From assembly GCA_039881045.1 (NCBI GenBank), contig JAYWVB010000001.1, positions 186,001 to 250,000 on the forward strand: a stretch of DNA of 64,000 bases, read 5' to 3'. Positions 10,577 through 23,200 of this stretch are shown one piece after another. The notes under the pieces are model-generated. The model saw only the letters and a list, made by a program, of their open reading frames with translations. It did no database searches and had not been told where the DNA came from. Made by a program: the position numbers and the translations under genes. This stretch comes from Chaetomium olivaceum. Taxonomy: Eukaryota > Ascomycota > Sordariomycetes > Sordariales > Chaetomiaceae. How positions within the stretch are numbered: the first letter of the stretch is position 1; every line of letters starts with the position of its first letter.

Positions 10577-12049
10577 ATGATCAGAACCAGCATCTTCATC
10601 TCCACTGTGACGACCACGATTAATCGTGGGCTTTTTACGATGGTCCGGCAGTCGGCTCGCAAGGTAGCGCAGGCAAAGGCAGCAATTGAGTCAAAAACTC
10701 GCGTCGAGAAAGCAGCGAATGCCTCGGTGGCTTCGGTCAGAACCAAAAGCACAAAACCGACGGCTACGGCCGAGTCCAAAATCGAGGTAACCAAAACGAA
10801 GGCTACCAAGCGGAAAACCACACCCACCGAGCCAGAACTCGATGGCGAGGATGTCGAAAACATCAGCGCTGCCGAAAACAAAAAGCCTGTCCCCAAGAAG
10901 CGCAAAACTACCAAGAAAGATGCCGAGGACACCACGCCCCTAGCAGCCCGGACAGCAGCCACCTCCCTCAAGCGAGCTATGTACATTGGTGCCCATGTCT
11001 CCAGCGCTGGGGGCGTCCAAAACTCTATCCAAAATGCCACCAACATTGGCGCCAACGCCTTCGCCCTCTTCCTCAAATCGCAGCGAAAATGGGTGAGCCC
11101 GCCCCTTGCGGACGAGGCCAAGACCCAATTTCACGACCTGCTCAAGCAGCACAGCTACGACGCCTGCAAACACATCGTCCCGCACGGCTCGTACCTCGTC
11201 AACCTCGCCCAAGCCGACGAAACCAAGGCCACCCAAGCCTACGACGGCTTCCTCGACGACCTGCAACGATGCGAAGCGCTGGGTATCACACTGTACAACT
11301 TCCACCCGGGGTCGACCGGAGGCGCAACCATGGCTGAGGCGTGCGCGCGCATCGCGGGGCAGCTGAACCGGGCGCACAAGGCAACCGAGACAGTAGTGAC
11401 GCTGCTGGAGAACATGTGCGGCAGCGGCAACGTGGTGGGGTCGCGGTTTGAGGAGCTGCGCGACATCATCGCGCTGGTCGACGACAAGTCCCGCGTCGGC
11501 GTCTGCATTGACACCTGCCACGCCTTTGCCGCGGGCTACGACCTGCGCACCCCCGAGGCCTTCACCAAGACCATGGCCGAGTTCGACTCGGTTGTGGGCC
11601 TGAAGTACCTGCGCGCGTTCCACCTCAACGACAGCAAGGCGCCGTTTGGCTCGCACCGCGACCTGCACGCCAACATCGGCACCGGCTGCCTGGGCCTGCG
11701 GGCGTTCCACAGCATCATGAACCACGAGAAGCTGCAGGGGCTGCCGATGGTTCTGGAGACGCCCATCGATGAGAAGGGGCCGGATGGCAAGACGGTCGAG
11801 AACAAGCAGATCTGGGCGGACGAGATCAAGCTGCTGGAGAGTCTGATCGGAATGGACGCAGACAGTGATGACTTCAAGGAGAAGGAGAAGGAACTGAATG
11901 CCAAGGGCGCCTCGGAGAGACAGAAGATCCAGGAGCAGGTTGATAAGAAGGCTGAGAAAGACGCCAAGAAAGGGACGAAGGGCAAGGGGAGGGGAAAGAA
12001 GAGCAAGAAAGAAGAAGAGTCGTGCGATTCGTGCGGTGAGAGCGACTGA
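10577..12049 (+). CDS. apn1: AP endonuclease, endonuclease IV / Apn1 family
   Basis: Cleaves DNA 5' to abasic sites in base excision repair. The catalytic TIM barrel starts at MYIGAHVSSAGG, about residue 135, and the metal-ligand motifs appear in order: VPHGSYLVNLA, YNFHPGS, LLENMCGSGN, CIDTCHAFAAGYD, FHLNDSKAPFGSHRDLHANI and VLETP. The intact ligand set argues for an active zinc enzyme. It is one exon of 490 aa from the ATG at 10577, or 469 aa from the ATG at 10640. The longer form adds MIRTSIFISTVTTTINRG, an Arg/Ser/Thr-rich stretch with no acidic residue that could be a mitochondrial presequence. The linker before the barrel is Lys-rich with PKKRKTTKK, a likely nuclear signal, and the C-terminal tail is again Lys-rich. 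No frame break is seen. Confidence 0.95.
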   Translation: MIRTSIFISTVTTTINRGLFTMVRQSARKVAQAKAAIESKTRVEKAANASVASVRTKSTKPTATAESKIEVTKTKATKRKTTPTEPELDGEDVENISAAENKKPVPKKRKTTKKDAEDTTPLAARTAATSLKRAMYIGAHVSSAGGVQNSIQNATNIGANAFALFLKSQRKWVSPPLADEAKTQFHDLLKQHSYDACKHIVPHGSYLVNLAQADETKATQAYDGFLDDLQRCEALGITLYNFHPGSTGGATMAEACARIAGQLNRAHKATETVVTLLENMCGSGNVVGSRFEELRDIIALVDDKSRVGVCIDTCHAFAAGYDLRTPEAFTKTMAEFDSVVGLKYLRAFHLNDSKAPFGSHRDLHANIGTGCLGLRAFHSIMNHEKLQGLPMVLETPIDEKGPDGKTVENKQIWADEIKLLESLIGMDADSDDFKEKEKELNAKGASERQKIQEQVDKKAEKDAKKGTKGKGRGKKSKKEEESCDSCGESD

Positions 12050-12379
12050 TTAAACTGGCTCGGGCACTCGTTACTTTAATTCTAAGCTCGTGCAGGACCG
12101 AGTTTAGAGGTGTATCTATTTGTACAGCAAAATGCTTTAACGGATTAGGCGGAAGCTGGATAACAAAGACTCATGTCTAGGGAGATGTCGAAAATAAATA
12201 ATAATGATACCAAACAGAAATCCAACTCTAGCATCTTAGGTTCGTTCATGACTGTCTTTACCAAAGGATATCATCAGACTCAAACCACAACAAAAAGAAA
12301 AAGGAGAGAACAATACGACAAGAATTCGTAACAAGAACACACCCACCCAACAACACAACACAACCCCCTCCCTTTCCTT
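12050..12379. other. Short convergent intergenic region
   Basis: About 330 bases between the convergent 3' ends of apn1 and bub1. It is A-rich on the plus strand at 12190-12330, consistent with 3' untranslated sequence on both sides. Nothing else is seen. Confidence 0.5.
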
Positions 12380-15300
12380 TTACCTCCTCCCTCTCGCCCA
12401 AGCCTCCACCTTCCCCATCAACCCCCTCAGCCCAACCCCCCTCTCACAGTTCCCCTCCAACCACCCCTCCATCTTCTCCCTCACCGCCCTCATCCCCTTC
12501 AGCACCGGCATCGCGGCCCCCTCCTCCCCCTCCACAAACCCCCCCGGATTCAGCAACAAATCAAAACAGTCCGCCCAAATCTCCGTCTGCCAATACCTCT
12601 TCAGACTCTCCCTCGTCCTGTACCTCCTGCCCCCCACACCGGAGGTCGCCAACCCGCCCGAATCGCAGCGCACCGTCTCGATGTATTTCCCGAACAGCAG
12701 CACGTGCAGCGTGCCGGCGAGGCCGTGGTAGTCGATCTGCCAGGTCCAGGGCCGGCCCTCGCGCATCTCGGCGCAGTCCTGCGGCGTCGTTCCAGTCGGC
12801 GACGAAGCGCACGTCGGGCGTGAAGGCGCGGGCGTCGATCGCCCGCCCGAAGTCGATTAGCGTCACGCCGCGCTGCGCCCAGCCGCCCGCGCCGGAAGCG
12901 TGGTATTGGGAGGAGAGCTGCTGTTGCTGGTCGGGGTTGTTGTCGAGGTTGAGGCGGAGCAGGCAGTTGTCGGCTTTGATGTCGCCGTGCATGATCTGTT
13001 TGGCGTGGAGGGCCTCGACGGTGCGGAGTAGTTCGATCGAGAAGAACATGGCGAGTTGTTCGTCCATGACGCCTGAGGCTTCGCTGCGGAAGAGGTTGAC
13101 TACATCGAGTAGGGTGCCGTGCGGGTGGAAGGGGAGGAAGAGGTAGCCCTCGTCTTGGTAGAGGTGCATTTCGAGGGCGGGCGAGAGGGAGGCAGTTGCG
13201 CGGTGCTGTGGGCCGAGACGAGAGTGGGCGAGGCGCATCATGTAGAATTCCCAAGGGGTTGGCGGGTCCTCCATTTTAAGCGCCTCACGTTCGTAGCGTT
13301 TGTTATGTGTGCTAGCGAAGGTGCCGCGGCCCATCACGGCAACCGGGCCGTTCTCGTCGTTTTGATTTTCATCACTGGGTGATTCGCCATCTGGACAAGA
13401 GTTCTCGACGAGGTACACCGGAGCGAAAGCACCCGCACCAAGCTCCTTCCGGATGGTGTACTGCGACTTTGTCCCGGGAAAGTCAAGAACCACGGCGGTT
13501 CCCAAGTTCCCCGTCTTGTCTGTGCTGTTCCTGTTTCCTTTACCCGCTGCCTTAGCAAACTTCCGAATCTCGGCCCCCCTCTCATACTTCTCATTCCTGT
13601 GGTCGTAAAACCCATCATACGAGCTGAGTGGGGGGTGGATGTTCGCCAGGATTTCTGCCCGTACGCTTTCATCGACCGGGTTACACTGGGTCTCCTTGAT
13701 AATGGGTCCCTTGGGAATAAGCGCTTTCGGGGCAAACGGCGTCCCGGCCGAAGCTGGCTTCACTTTCGGGAGGAGGGGCTGAGCGACTTTTCCCTTTGGG
13801 CTTTGCTCCTCAATCACCTCCCGCAGCGGACTGCTTAGTGGGTCTAGATCAAGGTTATCTTCCTCGTCCTCAAGCTCGTCCTCTTCCAACAACTGCTCGG
13901 CGCGCCTCCTAGACGGCGTTTTGCCATACCCAGTTGTTATATCCAGCGATGTCTCAGTCCTCTCCGTGATCGGTGTCATAAAGGGAAGGCGGTTGTTAGC
14001 TGCCTCGACGGGATCCCTATACGGCCGTCGGGAAGGGACGTAGTCTTCCGGAGGTATCGGCACAAACATGGTCCTCGTCCTAGGAAGTTCCGGGTCATCG
14101 TCGTCCTCGTCATATTCTCGGTCACTTCTTGCCGACGCCTCCTCCTGCCCCATGTCGATTAGATCAGAAACCTGGGTCTCGTCGCGCTCCTCGGCATCTC
14201 GCTCGAGGTCAGGGAGGTGCTTGTGCATTGAAAATTCCGACCATTCGCTGGCCACGCTCTTCACATCCGAGGCTTCATCGTCATCTTCCCCCCTGGCCTC
14301 CTCTTCCTCATCGCCTGCCTCGCTTGGTGGAATGTTGGTCGTGGTCACGGTGCTCTCTGCACCGCTTGTGTAGTCATCGGATTCATAACCACCCTCATCA
14401 TCACTGTCACCTAATCCATGGCTAGCTGGCTTAAGTGGTGCGTTAAAGATATCGTAAATGTCGTCAGTGGCTGCTTTGGTGTGTAGTGTCATGGTCGGTT
14501 CAGCGGTCGACCGCCTCTTCTTTTTGATCTTCGGCCCGGAAGGCGAGTCCAACTTTGCTTTGACTATGAAGGTGTTAGAAATGAAGACAATAGGGACGAA
14601 GGCCGGCATACTGATTTGTGTTTCATTGACCTCGACCACCTTTTTCTTCCGCGGCTTCGCCTGCTTTGGGTAAATAGGAGCACCGTTCTCGTCGAGCCGT
14701 AGTACGTCAACGTCACGGTGAATCATCAGTTTCTGTGAAACGCTATCCGCCAGAGCATTCACCGCCCCCATGGAGTTCTCATCCGCAAATGAAGGTAGTT
14801 CTTCGTCTTCCCATTCATGACCGAGCCACCCCTTATTCGCAGCCCACACCTCCTCGAAGCTGAGTTCAGTACCAGGTTCATCAGGGGTCGGATAAATCAT
14901 CCGCAAATCGACAAACACGCGCTCCCTCTTTCCGTTGGCAGGGTTCACCGTGACTTGGACCTTGTTGTGATGGATTGGGATGTGTGATTGCGAAAGCTGT
15001 TTAGAGAGAGACTGGATACATGATACGCCAGACCGCCACACATTAGTCCTATAATGATCAACATCTGGTTGTGGCGGGCAGACGGGATTTTGGCTTACCG
15101 CATCCCTGAACACAGCCATTTTTGTGCTGCTCTTCTTGCCTCCAGCCTTCAACGTCTCCCCAGCCCATGGCTTAGGTTCCATGGTATTCTCCTTTTTGCG
15201 GTCAGACAGAGACCCGATGCTATCCCACCCATCCCTTGGATCCTGCACCGCGTGCTGACATGGCTGGCGCCGCAGGCTCGGCGTCCGCGTCAGAGAAGAT

Positions 15301-16095
15301 AGCCAGCTTCGAGCGCGCGGGCTTCGACGACGGTCCTCCGAGTCCTGCCGTCTGTCTTGGCGCCTGTGGATCATGAGCGGCAGCGGCAGCAGCGGCAAAC
15401 GGGTCGACCTTGGAGGCAAGTGCTGGCCGAGCCGCAGGTAGCGCAGGGGATGATGGGCCGTCATCTGCCTCTGCTTGTTGTTCCCTCCTTTGCTCAAACT
15501 CGCCAAATTTGCGCAACAGCCGCGCTGCCGGCCGGGCCTCCCGCTCAATTCCCAGCTTGTAGACCTCCTCTGCTTGCGCCCACCTGCCGGCGCCCTCAAG
15601 CCAAGCGGCATACTCTTCGTAGAATAGCGCAAGCGTTTCACCAATCGAGTGCCGCGAGAGGAAGACAAACGCCTCGCGGGGCGCATCCGAGAAGAAGGTG
15701 ATGTAGTGTAGCCACATTTTAACATAGCGGGGGTCGTTTTTGTATTGGGCCGAGCTCACAAACGCCTTGGTTGCGCGCTCGAGAAGCGTGTGGAGCTGGG
15801 ACTGCGGAGTGGCCTGGGCCGTGGGATACGCGTCGAATGTCCAGCGAACATAGCGATCGTAGATATCGAGAGGGTCGTCTGACTCGGCAATTTGCGCCAG
15901 CTCTTCCTCAAACTCGGCACGGATGCTGTCGTTTACATCCTTGGTGTCCAAAGGTGACGGTGTCAACTGGGGTTGGAGCGGCGATTGAGAAAATAATTCG
16001 GCAAGCTTCTTGGCTGACCTGCCGCTCGGGAGCGCCTGGATATTTTCCTTGTGGTCTTCGATGATATCGAAGTTGACGGCGTCCTTGGGGGCCAT
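12380..16095 (-). CDS. bub1: Spindle-assembly-checkpoint kinase Bub1 (MadBub type), about 1187 aa
   Basis: Exons are 16095-15099, 14996-14612 and 14563-12380. Intron 1 has a GTAAGC donor; intron 2 has a TTCTAACAC branch site. The N-terminus carries a KEN box (DHKENIQALPSGRSAKKL, about residues 14-31) and a TPR-like Mad3/Bub1 region (PLDIYDRYVRWTFDAYP, MWLHYITFFSDAPREAFVFL). A second KEN (RKKENTMEPKPWAGE) follows at about 300. The middle is acidic and disordered. The kinase domain near the C-terminus shows YTIRKELGAGAFAPVYLVEN, the catalytic HGDIKADNCLLR and the LIDFGRAIDA metal-binding motif. The product acts at kinetochores, recruiting checkpoint proteins and delaying anaphase. Frame breaks near 15226 and 12782 interrupt the raw sequence; removing one base at each gives the expected reading (for example DCAEMREGRPWTW) and an exact codon count. 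Confidence 0.93.
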
Positions 16096-16827
16096 CTTGA
16101 TCGAGTGGCCCGTCCTCTGCGGCGGCTTCTTGAGGGGTCGTGCGGCTTTGGTGAAGGAACGAGGGTTAAAAAGTCAGGTTGTGTTCAGGAAGAAAGCGAA
16201 CAGTACAGCCGTTTTTGGCAATATCAGCTTGTCGGCCTCCCTGGTCTATCGCATTCTGGAAAGTTGAATTATCGGAGGAGGGGGACGCGCTCCAGTTTCG
16301 GGTAATTGAGGGGTTGCAGGTCGCGACGAATCACAAACCCACTTTCTTGTTTCCGCACCAAATAATTATGTGTCGTCGCTGGAGCAACCATTGCCAGCTG
16401 TCATCATTTGGTATAGCGAGGTCCTGCAGCTGGCACTCTTAACCCTCGGCGGCGCTTTCAACCATCGACATCGGGATGGTTTCTCTCTTCCTGGCTACCT
16501 ACTTGGGTTGGGCGGGTATTCATACCCGTGACTTTCTGGGGCTCACGATGAGGTTTTCGGTTTAGCTGTCATGCCATGGGCTATATGCTTGCGGTTCCTA
16601 CGACTTCACCGTCGACTCGCCGAGGAACGGGATGTGGAAAGGGATATGGAACAGCAAAGTCATCAATCATAATGGCAGCATTGGCCTGGTATTCTTTGTT
16701 TATAAAGCCACATTACCTCCATTTTCATGAACCATTCCGAGAACATTTTTTCCCGAGGTAAACACCTTCCCAACCGAACCTATTTCCGGTGCCAGTTTCC
16801 TCCCAAGGGGTCTTGCGCTGGGCTCCC
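16096..16827. other. Intergenic region between bub1 and enolase
   Basis: About 730 bases holding the bub1 promoter and leader (left part) and the enolase 3' region (right part). No gene or repeat recognised. Confidence 0.5.
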
Positions 16828-18264
16828 TTACAGCTGAACAGCCTTGCGGAAGTTCTCGCCGGCATAGACGGCATTGTCGCCAAGCTCCTCCTCAATGCGG
16901 AGGATCTGGTTGAGCTTGGCAAGACGCTCAGAGCGGCACGGGGCACCGGTCTTGATCTGGCCAGAGCGGATACCGACGACAACATCCGAGATGGTGACAT
17001 CCTCGGTCTCACCGGAACGGTGGGACACCATGACACCCCAGCCGTCGGCATACGAGTCCTTGGCAGCCTGGATCGACTCGGTGAGAGTGCCGATCTGGTT
17101 GACCTTGAGCAGCAGGGCGTTGGCCGCCTTGAGCTCAATGGCCTGCTTGATGCGGAGAGGGTTGGTGACCGTCAGGTCATCAGCAACGATCTGGATGTCC
17201 TGGGACTTGTAGAAGTAGCTCCAGGCCTCCCAGTCGTCCTCGGCGAAGGGGTCCTCGATGCTGACGATCGGGTAGGTCTTGGAGAGCTCGCTGTACAGGT
17301 TGGCAAGCTCCTCGTACGTGAGCCACTTGCTGGGGTCGCTCTCGGGGTTCTTGAAGTCGAGGTCGTACTTCTTGGCGTCCTCCTTGTAGAACTCGCTCGA
17401 AGCCACATCCATGGCAATCTTCATCTGGTCCTTGTAGCCAGCCGCCTCGATGGCCTCCATGATCAGGTCGAGGGCCTCCTTGGGGGTCTGAATATCAGGG
17501 GCAACACCACCCTCGTCACCGACGTTGCCGGCGGACTGGCCGTACTTCTTCTTGGCCAGGCCCTTCAGCTTCTGGTACACCTCAGCACCCTGGCGCATAG
17601 CCTCGGAGAACGAAGGCGCAGCAGAGGGGACGATCATGAACTCCTGGAAGGCCAGGCGACCACCGGCGTGGGAGCTGTTGAGAATGGTCAGCAAAGCGCC
17701 TCACAAATCGACCAAGCAAATATCTCGACTCACCCGCCGTTGAGGACGTTCATGAAGGGAACGGGGAGAACATAGGGCTTCTTGGTGCCAGCAAGGTCCG
17801 AGATGTGGGCATAGAGAGGCACGCCCTTCTCGGCAGCACCGGCCTTGGCAATGGCCAAGCTCACACCAAGGATGGCGTTGGCACCAAGCTTGGTCTTGTT
17901 GGCACTGCCATCGAGGTCAATCAAGAACTTGTCAACCTTGGACTGGTCCTTGACGTCGATGTTCTCCTTGATGATTGCGGGAGCGATGACCTCGTTGACA
18001 TTCTTGACGGCCTGGAGGACACCCTTGCCACCCCACTTGGTCTTGTCGCCGTCGCGGAGCTCGCAAGCCTCGTGCTGTCCTGTGTCACCCCACTCGTCAG
18101 TTTGGTCCTCGCTTACGGAATGGAGATTGGTGTGACCAACCAGTAGAGGCGCCCGAGGGGACAATGGCGCGGTGGAGGCCAAGCTCGGTCACAACGTCGA
18201 CCTCGACGGTAGGGTTACCGCGAGAGTCGTACACGTAACGGGCGTGGATCTTGGAGATGGTCAT
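16828..18264 (-). CDS. eno: Enolase (phosphopyruvate hydratase), 438 aa
   Basis: Converts 2-phosphoglycerate to phosphoenolpyruvate in cytosolic glycolysis and gluconeogenesis. Exons are 18264-18141, 18079-17734 and 17674-16828, with strict phase agreement. Family motifs are all present: MTISKIHARYVYDSRGNPTV at the start, PSGASTGQHEACELRDGD, NVGDEGGVAPD, VSIEDPFAEDDW, the signature LLLKVNQIGTLTES, and VSHRSGETEDVTI. The length equals the usual eukaryotic enolase. A 324-nt intron probably lies in the 5' leader: donor CAAG/GTACGTATCC at 18599 and acceptor ATTACCAG at 18276, 11 bases before the ATG. CT-rich sequence upstream fits a strong glycolytic promoter. The frame is clean and codon use is highly biased to C-ending codons. 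Confidence 0.97.
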
Positions 18265-20238
18265 TGTGGATGATTCTGGTAATTGGGTGTCAGTGAGTCA
18301 CTTGGCAGGTGGGCGACCAAGGGCTGTTCAACGTTGGAAGGCTAAGAAGAGGTTGTGGTATGGGTACGATGACAGCTCCAGCTGGGAGAGGCCATTTGTG
18401 AGCCGCGGAGGAGGATTTGTCCATCTTTATGGGCGAAATTCGCTCAATTGCATGCTGGAGAGGATTTCCCGCAAGCCACATCGACGCCCAAAGCCACTAG
18501 ACGAGGACTCGCGTTGTTCGGAGGCGGAGGCCAACAGTTCATGTTATGTAGCTGGCCGAGGGAGAGAAGGGAAAACGAAGCTGAATGTTGGATACGTACC
18601 TTGGGTTGAGCTTGGTTGGCAGTTCTCTTAGTATTGTGGGGAGATAGGTTGCTGAGAAAAAGAGGGAAAGGAAGAGATCAAGAAGTCGATCGGAGCTGGG
18701 AGAAGCTTCTGATCAAGGTGTGGTCGAGGAGGGGCAGGATCTGTTTTGGTGGGGTGATAAGGCGCTGCAGGGGACCTTGATGGGGACTGTTAGTGGCTGT
18801 TAAAATGCGCCTGTCATACCAGATGAATCACTCAACAAATCGGAGGGAAGGAGCGCTCGATTGTTCCCGTTTCCACCCCTGCTCTAACACTTCACTCTAA
18901 CAATGGCGTGCAGCCCAAACAAACGGCGGGCTCTTACATTGGGGGAGGGTGCGGGCATGGATGACGGGGCGAGCAAAGTCCGTTTTGCCCAGCGAACCTT
19001 TTCTAGTGAGCGCGGGGGTCAGAGTCTCAGACTCCTTGGAAATTCCCGCCGTTGTCGGAGCTACCCCTGTGCAACGGTGGGAGGAAGAAACGCGAGATGG
19101 AAAGTGAGTCCCGATTTGCTCCAGGAAGCCTTTCTCAACAACGTGCTGTGTTAAGTTTCAAACATTGGCCGCCCCCACAGTGGTATTGGGTCGAGGTCAA
19201 TAACAATCATGCTCCTCACCGACAGGAGCTCCTAACCTGCCATGCACGCCATCTTACCTGAACCCAACTGTTTGCCCCTCCTCAACCCCTCCATCGCCAG
19301 AGCTGAGGTGCCTGTCAATTACCCCGCTGCGGGTTCTGAAGAGTGGGTCTGAAGCTGGCAGGTCTCCACCAGAAGAACCAGATCGCTCTCCCATGGAATG
19401 GAAGTGTGGACAGACTTGACAGATGGAACCGAGAACCTGCGGCGCATCTGAAGACGGGAGCTTTGGTATCTGACGCGTGAACGGGTTTATTATTCTGATC
19501 GATTAATCTTCTAAGGACGGCCAATGACAATGGAAGACTGTCTGATGACGCCCGCGTTCCAGGTTCGCTTTCCTAGGCCAATTTGACTTGAAGGAAGGAA
19601 CATTACTGCCCTTTTACCTCGTGCGGACTCCCTTCTGACATATAAGGCAGTGCCAGACACGCATCTTCGATTTGCGATGGAAGTCAAGGGTCCCTAGTAT
19701 GTAGATGCGGGAAGTTAGAATGGATTCTTGTCCAAATTGTTGGGCGCCGACCGCCAGGGTGCTTATGGAAATGATGGAAACGTACAGTGTAATGTAAGAC
19801 GGTAATTACACACTTCTCTTGAGGTGGCCGCAGCATCAGACCAGCTGCCGAAAACGAACTGGTCCTTGACCCGAATGGACCATATTGTGTATATTGACAG
19901 CCTGTACGTAAACATTCCTCTTCATTCTCCATAACACTTCGTTCCAGGAAGTTCGAAACGCATGTTTCCAGCCTTGACATCCTTCCCTGTTCCTCACCGC
20001 TTGCCGAAAGTAGTAAGCGACCACCGGCACCTGCCGCATTGGCAGGCAGGGGGGCCTGTGCGGCATTCATCGGCGCAGCGCTGCTCGCGGCTGGCAAGCA
20101 AAGTCGTTCATTTGCATGCAGTTGGGTTTTGGGATGAGGAATGCTTCAATCTGACGAAAAAAGTGTATGATAGGGCCCACTGTATATTTCATGTATACTG
20201 TCTTTCATTTATAAGTTTTCCCTCTTTCTTCTTTTAAG
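18265..20238. promoter_or_regulatory. Divergent promoter region between enolase and the aminopeptidase
   Basis: About 2 kb. The left 340 bases hold the enolase leader with its inferred 324-nt intron (18599-18276). Purine-rich stretches at 18640-18780 on the plus strand are the CT-rich promoter block of enolase on its own strand. The right end (20150-20238) is the T/C-rich leader of the aminopeptidase. Nothing coding was supported in between. Confidence 0.5.
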
Positions 20239-23200
20239 ATGTTTCGCTCTTACCCTGCTGCGCGTACCGTCTGTCGTGGAGTGCAGAGACCAGTCGCGCG
20301 AGCAGGACCAGTGCTGCATTTTCGCACCCATTTGACGTCGAAGAATTTTACATCACGGTACGCTTTTGCATACGGCGGTCCAGGGGACCCGCACCAGTCC
20401 AGAAGGGCGTCAGGGACCCAGGGGGCCAGAGGTGCCTAAGCTAATCGTCGCCCCCGCAGTTACTCGGTCTCAAGTCGCCTACCCTCCTCATCAACTACTA
20501 CTTCCATCTCTTTACACCGTCATCGGACGCTCTCACAACCACGAACACTTCGCCTCTGCAGCCCACCAGTCCGACACTGCTCCTACCGCCGTCACAACAT
20601 GTGCCGAACACAGGCCGCCGCCGATGTGGCAGGTGGGGTTAACGTGCAGGGACGGGAGCTGCTCCCCGCCAACGTCATCCCTCGGCACTACAATGTCACG
20701 CTGGAGCCCGACTTCAAGAAGCTGACATTTGACGGCGCCGTGGTGATCGATCTCGACGTGGCCGAGGACTCCAAGTCCATCTCGCTGCACACCCTCGAGC
20801 TCGACATTCACAGCTCAAAGATCACCTCGGGCGGCCAAACGGTCAGGTCAGCGAGCTTCTCCTTACTCTCTTAGCTTTTGCAGCCTAGAATCTAACCGTA
20901 GATGCAGCTCGTCCCCTACCGTGTCGTACAATGAGACCACCCAGGTTAGCAAGTTTGACTTCGACAACACCCTCTCCAAGGGAAGCAAGGCGCAGCTTGA
21001 GATCAAGTTCACCGGCCAGCTCAACGACAAGATGGCCGGCTTCTACCGGTCTACCTACAAGAACCCCGACGGCAGCGAGGGCATCCTGGCCGTCTCCCAG
21101 ATGGAGCCTACCGATGCTCGCCGTTCGTTCCCCTGCTTCGACGAGCCCTCCCTGAAGGCCGAGTTCACCGTTACCCTCATCGCCGACGAGAAGTTGACTT
21201 GCCTGAGCAACATGGATGTCGCCTCCGAGGCCAAGGTCAGGTCTGAGCAGACGGGGGGCACTAGAAAGGCTGTCAGCTTTAACAAGTCCCCTCTCATGTC
21301 GACGTACCTGGTGGCTTTCATTGTTGGCGAGCTGAACTGCATCGAGACCAACGACTTCCGGGTGCCTGTCCGCGTTTATGCCCCGCCCGGCCAGGATATT
21401 GAGCACGGCCGCTTCTCGTTGAACTTGGCTGCCAAGACTCTCGCATTCTACGAGAAGGTCTTTGGCATTGAGTTCCCTCTCCCGAAGATGGATCAGATTG
21501 CCATTCCCGACTTCGCTCAGGGTGCCATGGAGAACTGGGGTCTGGTCACCTACCGCGTGGTCGACTTGCTACTGGATGAGAAGGCCAGCGGCGCGGCGAC
21601 CAAGGAGCGGGTTGCCGAAGTTGTGCAGCACGAACTGGCGCACCAGTGGTTCGGTAACCTTGTTACCATGGACTGGTGGGACGGCCTGTGGCTCAACGAG
21701 GGTTTTGCCACTTGGGCCTCGTGGTACTCCTGCAACGTCTTCTACCCGGAGTGGAAGGTTTGGGAGTCGTACGTAGTCGACAACCTTCAGCGTGCCCTTG
21801 CTCTGGATTCGCTCCGGAGCAGTCACCCGATCGAGGTTCCCGTGAAGAGGGCCGACGAGATCAACCAAATCTTCGACGCCATCTCCTACTCGAAGGGGTC
21901 CTGCGTCCTGCGCATGATCTCCACATACCTTGGCGAGGACACCTTCCTCGAGGGTGTCAGGCGGTATCTCAAGAAGCATGCCTACGGCAACACCCAGACC
22001 GGGGACCTCTGGGCGTCCCTTGCTGAGGCCAGTGGCAAGAGTGTGGAGGATGTGATGCAGGTGTGGACCAAGAACATTGGTTTCCCCGTCGTAACCGTGT
22101 CGGAGAAGGATGACAAGACCATCCAACTGAAGCAGAACCGGTTCCTTCGTACTGGCGACACCAAGCCCGAGGAGGACCAGGTTATCTACCCCGTGTTCCT
22201 TGGCCTGCGCACCAAGGACGGCGTCGATGAGTCGCAGACCCTGGACAAGCGGGAGGATACCTTTACGGTGCCGAGCACCGACTTCTTCAAGTTGAACGCA
22301 AACCACACCGGTCTGTATCGGACGGCCTACTCGCCAGAACGGCTTAAGAAGCTGGGCGACGCGGCGAAGCAAGGGCTCCTAAGCGTTGAAGACAGGGCAG
22401 GTATGATTGCCGACGCTGGTGCTCTCGCTCAGTCTGGCTACCAGAGCACGTCGGGTGTTTTGAGCCTGCTCAAGGGCTTCAACTCCGAGGCTGAGTTTGT
22501 TGTCTGGAACGAGATTATTTCTCGGGTCTCGTCGGTGCAGAGCGCATGGATGTTCGAGAACCAGGAGGACCGTGACGCCCTCGATGCGTTCCTGCGCTAC
22601 CTCGTGAGCGCCAAGGCGCACGAACTGGGCTGGGAGTTCTCGGAGAACGACGGCCATATTCTGCAGCAGTTCAAGGCGATGATGTTCGGCACTGCCGGCA
22701 TCAGCGGGGATGAGACTATCATCAACGCTTCTAAGGACATGTTTAAGAAGTTCATGGCGGGCGACAAGGCGGCGGTTCACCCCAACATCCGGGGCAGCGT
22801 TTTTAGCATGGCCCTGAAGTACGGCGGCCAGGATGAGGTATGTTTTTGCCATGCTTGCTCGGCATAGGGTCAATGCTAACCGGGAAATAGTACGATGCGG
22901 TCCTCAACTTCTACCGCACGTCAACCAACAGCGATGAGCGCAACACGGCACTGCGCTGCCTGGGCCGGGCCAAGCAGCCCGAGCTTATCAAGCGTACCCT
23001 CGACCTTCTCTTTAGTGGCGAGATCAAGGACCAAGATATCTACATGCCCACCAGCGGCCTCCGCAGCCACCCGGAGGGTATCCTAGCGCTGTACACCTGG
23101 ATGACGGAGAACTGGGAGGAGCTTGTCAAGAAGCTGCCGCCAGCGCTCTCGATGCTGGGCACCATGGTCACCATCTTTACATCGAGCTTCACTAAGAAGG

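Noticed and set aside
10940..11725. A 261-codon open frame on the minus strand
   Set aside because: Antisense to the conserved Apn1 barrel, whose reading frame has all family motifs.
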